DNA from: Claveliimonas sp034178805
Lineage (GTDB): Bacteria; Bacillota; Clostridia; Lachnospirales; Lachnospiraceae
DNA: 64,000 bases
Assembly (NCBI RefSeq): GCF_050314255.1
Contig: NZ_JBNPMZ010000001.1
Span: 186,001-250,000, forward strand
Reading direction: 5' to 3'
Below are positions 1-7,644 of the stretch, one piece after another. Numbering within the stretch: the first letter of the stretch is position 1; every line of letters starts with the position of its first letter. The translations under genes and the position numbers were made by a program. The notes under the pieces were generated by a model. That model searched no databases and was not told the origin of the DNA. It saw only the letters and a program-made list of their open reading frames with translations.

Positions 1-566
1 ACGTTCTGTTCTTCCTCCGCACATTCAATAAAAATATGTTTGTTGGTTTTGTATATCTTCTCTTTAATCATAGTAAATCCAAGTTCCGGCAGATAATCAA
101 ATTCCGTATCCAGAGATGCTTCCACGATAATCACTCCATCCGCTGCAAGCAACTGTGATCCTGATAAATATTCCAGTACCTGCCTTTCTAAAAACTGGTT
201 GTATGGAGGATCCATAAAAATATAATCAAAGGTTTTCTGACCATTCAGTCTGTGCAGTGCAGACAGCGCATCAGATGCCATGGTAACAGCACGCTCCTCA
301 AGTCTCGTGTGATGAAGATTCTCTTTAATACAGGCCATTGCCTTTGTATTCTTTTCCACAAAAACAGCTTCCGCAGCTCCGCGGCTTAGTGCTTCTATGC
401 CAATTCCTCCGCTTCCGGAAAAAAGATCCAGAAATACACAGTCCGGAATCCAGGGCGCAATCATGTTAAAAAGAGTTTCTTTGATTCGGTCGGTAGTCGG
501 CCTTGTATCCAGTCCATCAATCGTCTTAAGCTGCAAACGTTTTGCACTTCCTGCTATAACACGCAT
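1..566 (-). CDS. rsmD: 16S rRNA (guanine966-N2)-methyltransferase RsmD, 3' end cut by window edge
   Basis: SAM-dependent methyltransferase acting on G966 of 16S rRNA during 30S assembly. The 188 complete codons visible begin MRVIAGSAKRLQL, a typical RsmD start, followed by the SAM-binding stretch DLFSGSGGIGIEALSRGA and the catalytic motif DPPY (near residue 140). The start ATG at 566 has GGAGAAG a few bases upstream. The reading frame is still open at base 1, so a short C-terminus is missing; known family members are about 185-200 residues, so little is lost. No gene lies upstream in the same direction before the SASP terminator, so it probably has its own promoter. Confidence 0.93.
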   Translation of the reverse strand, partial: MRVIAGSAKRLQLKTIDGLDTRPTTDRIKETLFNMIAPWIPDCVFLDLFSGSGGIGIEALSRGAAEAVFVEKNTKAMACIKENLHHTRLEERAVTMASDALSALHRLNGQKTFDYIFMDPPYNQFLERQVLEYLSGSQLLAADGVIIVEASLDTEFDYLPELGFTMIKEKIYKTNKHIFIECAEEEQN

Positions 567-643
567 AGTCTTCTCCTTGTATACATAATACTTTACCCGT
601 CTATTATATAGAGAAGTTTCTGAAAAGTCAATTCATCAGGCAG

Positions 644-688
644 AAAAAACACCTGGCGGGCACATTTTTCAACCCGTCAGGTGTTTTT
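644..688 (-). terminator. Rho-independent terminator after the SASP gene
   Basis: Arms CACCTGRCGGG and CCCGYCAGGTG form an 11-bp stem with a 12-base loop. On the minus strand the stem is followed by a run of six T. The A-tract on the other arm means it could also work in the opposite direction. Confidence 0.85.
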
Positions 689-721
689 CTTCACTCTTTG
701 AACAGTTCTTTTAACAGATGG

Positions 722-928
722 TTATTTACCTGCCATCTGCTTTTCCTGCTGTTCAATCATCTTCTTAACCATATATCCGCCTACAGAACCATTCTGTCTG
801 GAAGTAAGGTCACCGTTGTAACCGTCAGAAAGCGGTACTCCCAGCTCGTTTGCTACCTCATATTTGAATTTGTCTAATGCACCTTTTGCTTCAGGTACTG
901 CTGCTCTGTTAGATGAACGACTTGCCAT
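722..928 (-). CDS. Alpha/beta-type small acid-soluble spore protein (SASP)
   Basis: A 68-residue DNA-coating protein of the dormant spore. It binds DNA in the A-like form, protects it from UV and chemicals, and is degraded by the Gpr protease on germination. The family's conserved parts are visible: EAKGALDKFKYEVANELGV and, near the C-terminus, NGSVGGYMVKKMI. The start is placed at 928 because AGGAGG lies just upstream; an earlier in-frame start lies within that ribosome site. The gene is monocistronic, between a strong terminator and recG. The leader upstream is A-rich and carries a repeated ACAAAATAAA word. Expression in the forespore under SigG is expected from the family; I could not place a convincing SigG promoter. 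Confidence 0.95.
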   Translation of the reverse strand: MASRSSNRAAVPEAKGALDKFKYEVANELGVPLSDGYNGDLTSRQNGSVGGYMVKKMIEQQEKQMAGK

Positions 929-1020
929 TTTGTACTCCTCCTTTTCTAACATTTGTTTTATCTTGTTCTAACGTTTTATTTTGTAACTTTATTTTGTTAC
1001 ACCGATAGTATATGGAGGAT

Positions 1021-3051
1021 TTATAATATTACACTAGAAGTTCTTGCTTCCTTTTCCAGTTTCTGTATCCATTCATTTTCTGTTTTCATCAGAATATCTG
1101 CAGCTTCATTTGCTTTCTGCAAAAGGCTTGCATCCTGATATATATCTGCAAGTTTAAAATTCATTAATCCGCTTTGACGGATTCCAAAGAGATCACCGGG
1201 ACCGCGAAGCTTCAGATCCTCGCTTGCAATCCTGAAACCGTCGTTGGTTTTATTCAAAATTTCCAACCTTTTTTTCGTTTCTTTTGATTTTGATCCACTC
1301 ATAAAAATACAATACGACTGATGGCTTCCTCTTCCCACACGTCCCCGAAGCTGATGGAGCTGTGCCAGACCAAAGCGTTCTGCATTTTCTACCATCATAA
1401 CGGTTGCATTCGGCACATTGATTCCTACCTCAATTACGGTTGTAGATACCAGAACCTGTATCTCACATCTGCCAAACCGTTCCATAATCTCATCCTTTTG
1501 TGACTGCTTCATTTTTCCGTGAAGAAAATCAACCCGGATTTCATCTCCCAGTGCTTCCTGAAGCATACCTGCATAATCTGTAACATTTTCCACTTCCAGA
1601 TGCTCGCTTTCTTCCACCATAGGACAGATCACGTAGCACTGACGCCCCTCTTTTACCTGTTTTTGGATAAAACGGTAAGCAGCATCCCTGTATCCGGTAT
1701 CCACCACACAGTTTTTGATGGGAAGACGGTTGGATGGAAGCTCATCAATGACTGAAATATCCAGATCTCCATACAGGATGATTGCCAGTGTTCTTGGAAT
1801 GGGAGTGGCGCTCATTACCAGTACATGAGGCACAGATCCCTTTTCCGTGAAAACTTCTCTCTGTCTGACACCAAAACGATGCTGTTCATCTGTGATAACA
1901 AGAGCCAGATTCCGGTATTCCACCTTTGTCTGTATCAGTGCATGGGTTCCGATAATGATTTGAGATTCTCCTGATTTGATTCGCCCATAGGCTTCCCGCT
2001 TTTCCTTTGCCGTCATGGATCCGGTCAGAAGCTCTGTTCTTAATGGAATCTGATATGACTCAAAAATCTCCGTCACAGATTCATAATGCTGCTTTGCCAG
2101 CACTTCGGTGGGAGCCATCATAGCTCCCTGATACCCATTCATCCCGGCCATGGTAAGCGCCAGAACTGCCACGATCGTTTTACCCGAACCCACGTCTCCC
2201 TGTACCAGGCGGGACATGGAATGACTGCTCATCATATCCTGCTCTATTTCAAGCCATACCTTTTTCTGTGCTCCGGTAAGCTGATAGGGAAGTCTTCTGA
2301 TTAACTCATCCGTTTCCGCGCAGTGGTGAATGGAAAAATCATTTTCGCTCCGCTCATTACCATCTTTCATTTTACGAAGAGAAACAATGAACTCCAGAAA
2401 TTCTTCAAATACCAGTCTCTCTCTGGCGCGATAAAACACCTCTTTATCCTCTGGAAAATGAATTCCGCGAAGCGCATAATTATACTCTGCCAGATGATAT
2501 TGCAGACGAATACTTTCCGGAAGTGTCTCTTTGCTCAGATCCAATTCATCTATTGCCTGTCGGACTGCTTTCATCACTGTATTATTGCTCAAACCTGCCG
2601 TCAGGGGATATATCGGCTGAAGCGTATGAAGCTTTTCTTCATATTTTGATGATGGATAAAAAATCTCCGGATGTTCCAGTACAAGACCGGTCTTTCTCTT
2701 TACCACCTGGCCGCGCAGAGTGATTACATCGCCTCCGGACAGGGTATTTCGAAGAAACGGCATGCGGAACCAGATGGCTTTCACCGAACCGGTGATATCT
2801 TTAACCTGAACAGAGGTTACCTGCATCTTCCGATTTGGCGATACCTGCACCTTTCCGTAGATAACACCTGTAACCGTCTGAATCTTCCCTTCCTCAAGCT
2901 CACTTATGGGAACGGCTTCCTCATAAACATCATATCCTCTGGGATAATACCGCAGCAGATCACCTACCGCATATACACCGATTTTTGCAAAAAGTTTTTC
3001 CGTTTTTTCTCCAATACCTTTAATAGCATTGATTCCTGTTTTTTCATTCAT
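1021..3051 (-). CDS. recG: ATP-dependent DNA helicase RecG
   Basis: A superfamily 2 double-strand DNA translocase that regresses stalled forks and processes branched recombination intermediates. Its 676 residues match the usual length. The N-terminal wedge/OB-fold domain (about 1-160) starts with a helix-hairpin-helix-like GIGEKTEKLF. The helicase motor follows: Walker A GDVGSGKT near residue 284, DEQH box near 386, SATPIPRT, then motif VI QLRGRVGRG. The start ATG at 3051 has only a weak ribosome site and lies behind a terminator-like hairpin that follows fakA. The order asp23-fakA-recG is classical in Firmicutes. Confidence 0.97.
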   Translation of the reverse strand: MNEKTGINAIKGIGEKTEKLFAKIGVYAVGDLLRYYPRGYDVYEEAVPISELEEGKIQTVTGVIYGKVQVSPNRKMQVTSVQVKDITGSVKAIWFRMPFLRNTLSGGDVITLRGQVVKRKTGLVLEHPEIFYPSSKYEEKLHTLQPIYPLTAGLSNNTVMKAVRQAIDELDLSKETLPESIRLQYHLAEYNYALRGIHFPEDKEVFYRARERLVFEEFLEFIVSLRKMKDGNERSENDFSIHHCAETDELIRRLPYQLTGAQKKVWLEIEQDMMSSHSMSRLVQGDVGSGKTIVAVLALTMAGMNGYQGAMMAPTEVLAKQHYESVTEIFESYQIPLRTELLTGSMTAKEKREAYGRIKSGESQIIIGTHALIQTKVEYRNLALVITDEQHRFGVRQREVFTEKGSVPHVLVMSATPIPRTLAIILYGDLDISVIDELPSNRLPIKNCVVDTGYRDAAYRFIQKQVKEGRQCYVICPMVEESEHLEVENVTDYAGMLQEALGDEIRVDFLHGKMKQSQKDEIMERFGRCEIQVLVSTTVIEVGINVPNATVMMVENAERFGLAQLHQLRGRVGRGSHQSYCIFMSGSKSKETKKRLEILNKTNDGFRIASEDLKLRGPGDLFGIRQSGLMNFKLADIYQDASLLQKANEAADILMKTENEWIQKLEKEARTSSVIL

Positions 3052-3064
3052 AGGTTAATACCTG

Positions 3065-3103
3065 AAAAATGACAGTCAACCACCTACTGTCAACTGTCAT
3101 TTT
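3065..3103 (-). terminator. Terminator-like hairpin between fakA and recG
   Basis: AAAATGACAGT pairs with ACTGTCATTTT, and a T-run follows on the minus strand. The hairpin sits after the fakA stop and only 14 bases before the recG start, so it may lower read-through into recG or modulate it. Confidence 0.6.
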
Positions 3104-3134
3104 CTCCATTTCTTTCAACTTTATAACCAGATTC

Positions 3135-4808
3135 TTATTCTACAGCAAGAACATAGTAGTAAATCGGCTGTCCTCCAAACTGTGCATCAATATCAATATC
3201 CGGATAGAGCTCTTCGATTTCCTGTGTAAATCGCTCCGCATCTTCCGGTTTTACATCCTCTCCATAGTAGAGACTGATCAGCTCAGAATCATCATCCACA
3301 AGAATTTCCAGCATTTCCTTTGTGGTTGCTTCGATTTCCTTACCGACCGCAATAATGCCTTTATCACCGATTCCCATGATATCTCCTTCATGGATCTCTT
3401 TATCATCAATGTGGGTATCACGAACTGCATAAGTAACCTGACCGGATTTTACATTACCGATGGCCTCCAGCATAGCTGATTCATTTTCCTTTGCATCCGC
3501 ATCCGGCATAAAACCGATAATAGCTGTGATTCCCTGCGGAACCGTCTTAGTCGGAATAACGATAATCTCCTTATCCTCTACAAGAGCCTTTGCCTGATTT
3601 GCAGCCAGTACAATGTTCTTATTATTCGGAAGAATGAAAATCGTATCTGCATTCACATGATCAATGGCATTCAGCATGTCCTCTGTACTCGGATTCATTG
3701 TCTGACCGCCTTCAATAATGTAGTCTGCACCAAGTTCTTTGAAAATATCATTGAGACCCTCACCGATGGAAACGGTAATAAATCCCATTGGTTTTCTTGG
3801 TTCAGCATTCTTCTTTTGCTCCTCTTCGGCTTTCTGCTGTTTTGCCAGATTCTCCGCGTCACGGATCAGCTTCTCCTGATGCTCCTCACGCATGTTATCA
3901 ATCTTCATACGTGAGAGCTGTCCATAAGTCAACGCTCTCTGGATAGCAAGTCCCGGATCATTGGTGTGTACATGAATCTTAACGACATCGTCATCTGCAA
4001 CACATACAATAGAGTCACCGATAGATTCCAGATATGCTTTAAAATCAAGCTCATCTGCTTCTGTAAATTCCTTTTCTGTCAGAATAATGAATTCTGTACA
4101 GTATCCAAACTTAATATCTGCTGTTGCTTCGGAAGAAATCTTTGTCACACCACTTCCTGCACTTGGAGTGATAGCACTGTAATCAATTGCTTTTCCGAGG
4201 AACGCATCGTATGCACCACGGATCACTTCCAGAAGTCCCTGTCCGCCGGAATCCACAACTCCCGCTTCCTTCAGAACCGGAAGCATGTCCGGAGTCTTTG
4301 CAAGGACCTCTTCCGCGTGGGTGATGACTGCCGGAATGAACACTTCCAGATCGTCCGTCTCCTCTGCCATCTCCTGTGCTTTTTCAGCAATACCTCTGGC
4401 AACCGTAAGAATCGTACCCTCTTTCGGCTTCATAACTGCCTTGTAAGCAGTATCCTTTGCACGCACACATGCTTTTGCAAGAACCTCTGTCGTAATCTCC
4501 TTCTCATCCCTTACTGCCTTGGTAAATCCACGCAAAAGCTGAGACAGGATTACACCGGAGTTACCTCTCGCTCCGCGAAGAGAACCTGAAGAGATTGCCT
4601 TGGCAAGAGAAACCATATCCGGTTTGTCAAGAGCAGTTACTTCTTTGGCAGCAGCCATAATCGTAAGGGACATGTTCGTTCCTGTATCTCCATCCGGTAC
4701 CGGGAAAACATTCAATTCGTTAATAAATTCTTTCTTTGCTTCAATATTCTGTGCGCCTGCCAGAAACATTCTGGCAAGCATATCCACATTGATAGTATTT
4801 GTAGCCAC
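3135..4808 (-). CDS. fakA: DAK2 domain fatty acid kinase (FakA/YloV family)
   Basis: The ATP-binding subunit of fatty acid kinase, which phosphorylates exogenous fatty acids held by a FakB (DegV) protein for entry into phospholipid synthesis. The N-terminal DAK2 kinase domain (about 1-200) shows the nucleotide and metal motif FPVPDGDTGTNM, and further on GARGNSGVILSQ. The C-terminal half (about 320-557) is the FakB-interacting DegV-like part. The 557-residue length is normal. Translation starts at a GTG with AAGGAGG nine bases upstream. It directly follows asp23 in one operon. No fakB is in the window. Confidence 0.93.
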   Translation of the reverse strand: MATNTINVDMLARMFLAGAQNIEAKKEFINELNVFPVPDGDTGTNMSLTIMAAAKEVTALDKPDMVSLAKAISSGSLRGARGNSGVILSQLLRGFTKAVRDEKEITTEVLAKACVRAKDTAYKAVMKPKEGTILTVARGIAEKAQEMAEETDDLEVFIPAVITHAEEVLAKTPDMLPVLKEAGVVDSGGQGLLEVIRGAYDAFLGKAIDYSAITPSAGSGVTKISSEATADIKFGYCTEFIILTEKEFTEADELDFKAYLESIGDSIVCVADDDVVKIHVHTNDPGLAIQRALTYGQLSRMKIDNMREEHQEKLIRDAENLAKQQKAEEEQKKNAEPRKPMGFITVSIGEGLNDIFKELGADYIIEGGQTMNPSTEDMLNAIDHVNADTIFILPNNKNIVLAANQAKALVEDKEIIVIPTKTVPQGITAIIGFMPDADAKENESAMLEAIGNVKSGQVTYAVRDTHIDDKEIHEGDIMGIGDKGIIAVGKEIEATTKEMLEILVDDDSELISLYYGEDVKPEDAERFTQEIEELYPDIDIDAQFGGQPIYYYVLAVE

Positions 4809-4826
4809 TTTAAAAGTCCTCCTTAA

Positions 4827-5186
4827 CTAATCGATGACTCTGACGCCTTCGATATAGATATTGATCTTATCAACCGGCATTCCGGAAAATTCTTCTACTT
4901 TATATTTAACATTGCTGATCAGATTATCTGTAACTGCAGAAATACTAACTCCATATGCAACAATAATATGGAAATCCAATTTGATTCTATTATCATCAGA
5001 AACCGATACATGGATACCATGAGTCAGGCTATCCTTCTTCAGCAGTCTTACAAGACCATCTTTCATATTTACAGCAGCCATACCAACAATACCAAAACAC
5101 TCTGTTGCCACTGTTCCGGCATATTTTGCGATTACCTCAGGGTTGATTGTAATAATTCCAAGATCTGTACTCATACTTCCCTTCAT
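4827..5186 (-). CDS. Asp23/Gls24 family envelope stress protein (YloU-like)
   Basis: A 119-residue Asp23/Gls24 domain protein. The domain is recognised by LGIITINPEVIAKYAG at the N-terminus and the closing strand VDKINIYIEGVRV. Family members form a cytoplasmic layer near the membrane and are linked to envelope stress and fatty acid metabolism; the exact role is not settled. The start at 5186 is chosen because GGAGGG lies eight bases upstream. It lies 18 bases ahead of fakA, the usual yloU-yloV pairing. Confidence 0.9.
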   Translation of the reverse strand: MKGSMSTDLGIITINPEVIAKYAGTVATECFGIVGMAAVNMKDGLVRLLKKDSLTHGIHVSVSDDNRIKLDFHIIVAYGVSISAVTDNLISNVKYKVEEFSGMPVDKINIYIEGVRVID

Positions 5187-5299
5187 AGTCACACCCTCCA
5201 ATTCTTAAAAACATACTTAACACGTGTATTATACTCTTTTTTTCAGGTTTTTACAACCGCTTTTATGTAACATGAAATTTCTCAAAATTAACATTGCAT

Positions 5300-5333
5300 A
5301 AAAAAACTCAGATTCCTACGAACCTGAGCTTTT
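5300..5333 (-). terminator. Terminator after rpmB
   Basis: On the minus strand CTCAG, then TTC, a small loop, GAA and CTGAG form a stem followed by seven T, starting eight bases after the rpmB stop codon. Confidence 0.85.
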
Positions 5334-5341
5334 ATTCTTCT

Positions 5342-5530
5342 CTACGCACGTTCAACTTTACCGGATTTCAAACAAGAAGTACATACATACATTCTTTTTG
5401 TAGCTCCGCCTTCTGTTTTAACACGAACTGATTTTACGTTTGATTTCCACATTTTTGGTGTTTTTCTATGAGAGTGGCTTACGTTGTTTCCAAAGTGAGC
5501 ACCCTTTTCACAAATAGCACATTTAGCCAT
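5342..5530 (-). CDS. rpmB: 50S ribosomal protein L28
   Basis: A 62-residue large-subunit ribosomal protein. The start MAKCAICEKGAHFGN and the end CTSCLKSGKVERA contain the two CxxC pairs of the zinc-binding (C+) form of L28. AGGAGGTG precedes the ATG. The gene is monocistronic, with its own promoter and terminator. It is divergently placed from nothing: both flanking genes are also on the minus strand. Confidence 0.98.
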   Translation of the reverse strand: MAKCAICEKGAHFGNNVSHSHRKTPKMWKSNVKSVRVKTEGGATKRMYVCTSCLKSGKVERA

Positions 5531-5556
5531 GACTGCACCTCCTAACGCTCATATAT

Positions 5557-5573
5557 AGTCTGTAATACAGACT
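5557..5573. promoter_or_regulatory. Palindrome in the rpmB leader
   Basis: AGTCTGTA and TACAGACT form a perfect 8-bp dyad around one central base. It lies between the promoter and the ribosome site of rpmB, inside the predicted 5' UTR. It could be an operator or an RNA hairpin for autoregulation. Only the symmetry is seen; the role is inference. Confidence 0.4.
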
Positions 5574-5586
5574 CACAACACTAGGT

Positions 5587-5615
5587 ATTGTAACAGAAGT
5601 CTATCAAAAATGCAA
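5587..5615 (-). promoter_or_regulatory. Promoter of rpmB
   Basis: Minus-strand TTGCAT, a 17-base spacer and TACAAT fit a SigA promoter, about 60 bases before the rpmB start. Confidence 0.7.
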
Positions 5616-5661
5616 GTACTTATTTGCTAAAAATATACAAATTTTTAAAGCAAATTTCATA

Positions 5662-5802
5662 TTATTTACAAAAATACAGCCGATACCCTATTAATACGCA
5701 AAGAACGGCACACAGTATCTGTACAAATAGATTATTTAACATCATATCTATCACAAAACCGCCTGCCGCCCAAAAACATCCATATCCAATTGCTCGCTTC
5801 AT
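5662..5802 (-). CDS. Small hydrophobic membrane protein downstream of gerW
   Basis: A 46-residue peptide starting MKRAIGYGCFWAAGG, with two hydrophobic segments and a short basic end. I do not recognise the family. The start at 5802 is preferred because GGAG lies six bases upstream; a longer form from 5844 (60 residues) would lack a clear ribosome site. It lies 76 bases after gerW on the same strand and could be its last co-transcribed gene. It is clearly membrane-like in composition, but it could be a chance frame in an AT-rich stretch. Confidence 0.45.
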   Translation of the reverse strand: MKRAIGYGCFWAAGGFVIDMMLNNLFVQILCAVLCVLIGYRLYFCK

Positions 5803-5878
5803 ACGCTGCTCCGACACAATCATCTTATTTTTCATTATATGCAAAATGTCGTGTCCGGATTACAGATTCAAGTATGCA

Positions 5879-6262
5879 TTACTCCTCATCAAGGATATCC
5901 ATAACATCTGCTTCCGTCATCTTGTCTTCTTTGGAAGAGGTAAAGCGATCCACAACATCCGGAACCAGATCCAGAATTTTCGTCATAGTATCCTGATTCT
6001 TAATATTTACCAGCTTGGTGGTACCGTTTTTAATTACCAGAACAGCGCTTGGGGTCATCTTACCGCCGATGCCTCCGGCACCTTTTTCCTTTTTGTCGCC
6101 GTTGAAAGCACCTGCACCGATTGCGAAGGATACATCCACCAGAGGGAGGATAATGGTATCCCCAATGTGAATTGCATCTCCCACAACTGTTTTGGAAGAA
6201 ATCACTCCGTCAATCCCATGAAAGAGTGCCTCTACTGTTCCTTTGAAATTATTATCTGCCAT
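5879..6262 (-). CDS. gerW: GerW family sporulation protein (YtfJ)
   Basis: A 127-residue spore protein of the GerW/YtfJ family, which in Bacillus subtilis is made in the forespore and needed for normal germination with alanine. Family features seen are the glycine-rich FAIGAGAFNGDKKEKGAGGIGGKMTPSAVLVI core and the acidic C-terminal tail. The gene lies 34 bases after the DUF2953 gene, the same ytfI-ytfJ pairing as in Bacillus, which suggests one sporulation operon. Confidence 0.93.
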   Translation of the reverse strand: MADNNFKGTVEALFHGIDGVISSKTVVGDAIHIGDTIILPLVDVSFAIGAGAFNGDKKEKGAGGIGGKMTPSAVLVIKNGTTKLVNIKNQDTMTKILDLVPDVVDRFTSSKEDKMTEADVMDILDEE

Positions 6263-6296
6263 CTCATCGTCCTCCCGTTATGTCCCGATAATGTTT

Positions 6297-7298
6297 TTAT
6301 AATTTGAATGCTCTTACATCCTTAAATGACTGCTGGATTTCTTTACACAGAACCAGTCGGATCAATACTCCGGCTACATGCGCCGCATATATATTTCCCT
6401 TCATCATCACGCGGCCTTTAAATATCTGATGTTCAAAGTCCGGAGTGATCTGTACATGTTCTCCAAGGAAGGGATATACAATACTGAGTCCGGCAAGAAC
6501 CTGTCCGGTAAGGCAGGGATCCTCAAATCCATATTGAACCTTCGCAAGGAATTTTTTGGGTTTTAGTTTTTTCAAATAGCGAAACGCCTCATCTTTGATT
6601 TTCAGAAAGGCTGTCTTGTGAGCCTCATCCTGAATGAAATCCGTTATTTTATCTTTTTTCTCTGATAAATCCGTTACCTGATCACGGATTTTCTTAAGAA
6701 TACGGTTTGCTTTCTGGAAGAAGGAATCTTTCGAAGCACTGCTGCGTTCTTCTTCAATGCCTTTCTCACCTTTGGTGAATTCCTTTTCCATGTTCTTCTG
6801 AGCTTCATCGCGTTTCTCTTCCATTTTTTCTGAAGCTTCGGTGAAACCTTTTTGAGTGTTCTGAATTTCCTGGACTTTCTGAGCTTTCGGATCATTCCTA
6901 ATTTCCGAAGGCTCCGCTTCATTTCTCTCAGGTATTTTGGATTTTTCTTCAGTTTTTTCTGGATTTTCCCCAGTTCTTTTAACAGTAGTTTCATTTGATT
7001 CTTCATCCGTTTCTCCATTGTTTTCCCTACTTTCTTTTACCCCGAATTTCTTCCATGCCGCCCGAACAGTATATCGAAGTGCCTGATTTTCATAACGGAC
7101 ATCGATCTGCAGCAGTCGGAGAAACCAGGTGATTCTTGCTGATACCTTTATGTGGCTGATCTCGCCATCCCCCTGTGCATTGACCTGATAACGCAGGGGC
7201 GTAAAAAGGATAATACAAATCAGTAATACCAGTACTCCAAGTATCACTGCCAGTATGATCCCTATTATTTTCAAAATCAACAGCACAATATGTAACAT
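6297..7298 (-). CDS. DUF2953 domain membrane protein (YtfI-like)
   Basis: A 333-residue protein with one N-terminal membrane helix (residues 4-30). An extracytoplasmic or cytoplasmic DUF2953 body is recognised by FTPLRYQV early and by the C-terminal block containing YGFEDPCLTGQVLAGLS. Between them lies a long charged, Glu/Lys-rich linker (about 100-230) that looks disordered or coiled-coil and is longer than in Bacillus YtfI. It starts three bases after the stop of the upstream small gene and precedes gerW, so a role in spore formation is inferred from context. Molecular function is unknown. Confidence 0.85.
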   Translation of the reverse strand: MLHIVLLILKIIGIILAVILGVLVLLICIILFTPLRYQVNAQGDGEISHIKVSARITWFLRLLQIDVRYENQALRYTVRAAWKKFGVKESRENNGETDEESNETTVKRTGENPEKTEEKSKIPERNEAEPSEIRNDPKAQKVQEIQNTQKGFTEASEKMEEKRDEAQKNMEKEFTKGEKGIEEERSSASKDSFFQKANRILKKIRDQVTDLSEKKDKITDFIQDEAHKTAFLKIKDEAFRYLKKLKPKKFLAKVQYGFEDPCLTGQVLAGLSIVYPFLGEHVQITPDFEHQIFKGRVMMKGNIYAAHVAGVLIRLVLCKEIQQSFKDVRAFKL

Positions 7299-7301
7299 AC
7301 A

Positions 7302-7625
7302 TTAGTCTTCCTGTTCTTTTTTTATTATATAACTGCGCATATCTGTCCCCTTAGTAGTATCATATACCTCTTTCATGATTTTTTCTACTAAATCTATTGC
7401 TTCATCGTAATTTTTTGCCAATCCAACTATAAATAAGTCATCTTTTGGATAGCAAGGCTGAAGAAGCAGAATAGAATTCAGTATTTCAAGCTGATTATGA
7501 TCCCCCTGTGCCAGAACAATCAGGTGCATGCTTATCTGCAATTTATTCTCTTCTAATTTCTGAATGATCTTTTCCTTTTTCTTTTCCAGACCTTCCGCCA
7601 GATACAGATGTTTATAGTATCTCAT
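7302..7625 (-). CDS. Conserved hypothetical protein, 107 aa
   Basis: I do not recognise a named family. The start MRYYKHLYLAEGLEKKKEKI at 7625 is preferred over an upstream one because AAGGGATG precedes it. The predicted protein is soluble, with a long amphipathic helix at the N-terminus and alternating strands and helices after it. It overlaps nothing except the tail region of the PBP gene upstream (it begins 20 bases inside the 3' end of that gene) and ends three bases before the DUF2953 gene, so it is translationally linked to both. The context suggests an envelope or sporulation role; this is inference only. Confidence 0.7.
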   Translation of the reverse strand: MRYYKHLYLAEGLEKKKEKIIQKLEENKLQISMHLIVLAQGDHNQLEILNSILLLQPCYPKDDLFIVGLAKNYDEAIDLVEKIMKEVYDTTKGTDMRSYIIKKEQED

Positions 7626-7644
7626 AGTATCATCCCTTATATGA

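Noticed and set aside
6674..7018. Very basic 114-residue frame inside the DUF2953 gene
   Set aside because: It is a shadow of the Glu/Lys-rich linker in another frame and lacks a ribosome site.
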